Assembly (NCBI GenBank): GCA_902496345.1
Contig: CABVAP010000123.1
Coordinates: forward strand, 1-6,771
DNA length: 6,771 nt
Reading direction: 5' to 3'
From: an uncultured Eubacteriales bacterium
GTDB taxonomy: Bacteria > Bacillota > Clostridia > Lachnospirales > CAG-274
The notes below the pieces were generated by a model, which made no database searches, had not been told where the DNA came from, and saw nothing but the letters and a program-made list of their open reading frames with translations. Position 1 is the stretch's first letter; each line of letters begins with the position of its first letter. Of the stretch, positions 6,196 through 6,771 are shown piece after piece. Made by a program: the position numbers and the translations under genes.

Positions 6196-6219
6196 GCCTG
6201 CCGGCAAAAGCCAACAGGC
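6196..6219 (-). terminator. Intergenic hairpin, possible partial terminator or mRNA-processing stem
   Basis: In the - strand RNA, GCCUGUUGGC pairs over all 10 positions with GCCGGCAGGC (two GU wobbles) around a UUUU loop. In the + strand RNA these two positions become A-C mismatches, so the stem is specific to the collagen-gene transcript. The bases after the stem (TTAATCTAAAAAA) are a poor T-tract. Partial termination or 3'-end stabilisation of the collagen mRNA fits better than full termination. Confidence 0.5.
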
Positions 6220-6238
6220 AAAATAAATATATCTATAT

Positions 6239-6771
6239 TCAAGAAATCTTTATTATACTTATATTTGCAGTAAATGGAGATAAACCGGTTGATGCCCTTG
6301 TCAAAGTAATTAGCTCTGTGCTTGTTGCAGGATTTCTAACAGTTATAGTTGAATTTTCTATATCAATTTTAACCAAAGAAACACCTGTTATTTGAGAATT
6401 TCCCCCAGCATTTCCAACAACAGTATATGGAAGTTCTGTTCCATTTACTGTCAAATCAACTTGACCTGCTTCGGTTGTTGTAACATTAAAGATTATTAAA
6501 TACACCCCTACATCTGCTATATTAAATGTAGTATCATCTACCTTAGTTATTGACGAGCCTAATATTTCGCCAGTGTTTGGAAATTCCACATCTGAACCAG
6601 GGGCAATACCTGTTGCATTATCCGGTGGCATAGATGCATAAAAATAAGCATAATCAGTTGCTACATCTCTGCCTTTGGGACCTGTTGGTCCTGTTGGGCC
6701 CCTGTTTCCCTGTGGACCTGTTGGGCCTGTCGCTCCTACTTCTCCGTCTTCTCCCTGTGGGCCTGTTGGGC
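6239..6771 (-). CDS. Collagen-like surface/exosporium protein with BclA-type C-terminal domain (5' end missing)
   Basis: This is the C-terminal part of a longer protein whose N-terminus lies beyond the right edge; the frame is open to the last base. About 12 Gly-X-Y triplets are visible (GPT, GPQ, GED, GEV, GAT, GNR, GPK, GRD). A globular domain of about 140 residues follows, beginning VATDYAYFYASMPPDN. It contains the BclA C-terminal signatures FPNTGEILGSSI, FNIADVGVYLIIFNV and NGTELPYTVVG, and ends in a hydrophobic strand ISIIKIS. In Bacillus and Clostridioides such proteins form trimeric collagen-like filaments on the spore surface; the C-terminal domain drives trimerisation. Thr in the Y position is a known O-glycosylation site in BclA. 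Two glycosyltransferase genes lie directly downstream on the same strand, which supports glycosylation here. Spore localisation is inferred, since the N-terminal targeting region is not seen. The internal Met at 6631 is not the start. Confidence 0.92.
   Translation of the reverse strand, partial: PTGPQGEDGEVGATGPTGPQGNRGPTGPTGPKGRDVATDYAYFYASMPPDNATGIAPGSDVEFPNTGEILGSSITKVDDTTFNIADVGVYLIIFNVTTTEAGQVDLTVNGTELPYTVVGNAGGNSQITGVSLVKIDIENSTITVRNPATSTELITLTRASTGLSPFTANISIIKIS
6665..6771 (-). repeat. Gly-X-Y coding repeat (collagen stalk)
   Basis: Imperfect 9-base units coding Gly-X-Y, with GGC-CCA-ACA (Gly-Pro-Thr) recurring, run to the window edge. The tract is clearly more GC-rich than the surrounding DNA. 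Repeats of this kind change length easily by slippage or recombination, and stalk length commonly differs between strains. Confidence 0.9.

Noticed and set aside
6629..6631. Internal ATG as the start of the collagen-like gene
   Set aside because: The same frame continues upstream as Gly-X-Y repeats to the window edge, and this Met falls inside the conserved YAYFYASMPPDN stretch of the C-terminal domain.

Overview
The window is AT-rich DNA from a low-GC Gram-positive anaerobe, most likely a spore-forming member of the Clostridia. The evidence is the AT-rich codon use, strong AGGAGG-like ribosome binding sites combined with three TTG starts, a BclA-type collagen-like (exosporium/surface) protein, and a clostridial-style NifX-like/thioredoxin/FTR redox pair. 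The species cannot be named from this window.

Left edge: the 3' part of a serine tRNA (long variable arm, no encoded CCA) is followed directly by an intrinsic terminator. Next, on the + strand, is a closely spaced three-gene run: a 10-TM EamA/DMT-family transporter, a DUF2156 protein (the fold of the catalytic domain of phosphatidylglycerol lysyltransferase), and a GNAT acetyltransferase. The run ends at a perfect 16-bp stem that can terminate transcription in both directions.

Centre, - strand: a two-gene redox operon with its own extended -10 promoter. The first gene fuses a NifX/NifB-type Fe-Mo-cluster-binding domain, a Cys/His-rich linker and a complete WCGPC thioredoxin. The second overlaps it by 4 bases (ATGA) and encodes a very small protein with the six cysteines of the ferredoxin-thioredoxin reductase catalytic subunit. 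The likely logic is electron flow from an iron-sulfur donor through the FTR-like protein to the fused thioredoxin.

Right, - strand: the 3' part of a collagen-like gene (Gly-X-Y repeats plus a BclA-type C-terminal domain) runs off the window edge. Two paralogous GT-A glycosyltransferases with helical-repeat C-termini lie downstream, both starting at TTG. This looks like a surface-glycoprotein cassette in which the two enzymes probably glycosylate the Thr-rich collagen stalk, as inferred for BclA/SgtA-type loci. A GU-containing hairpin between the collagen gene and the glycosyltransferases may set their relative expression.

Nothing here is clearly a wholly new system. The two places most worth a second look are the NifX-thioredoxin fusion with its mini-FTR partner, and the collagen/two-glycosyltransferase cassette.
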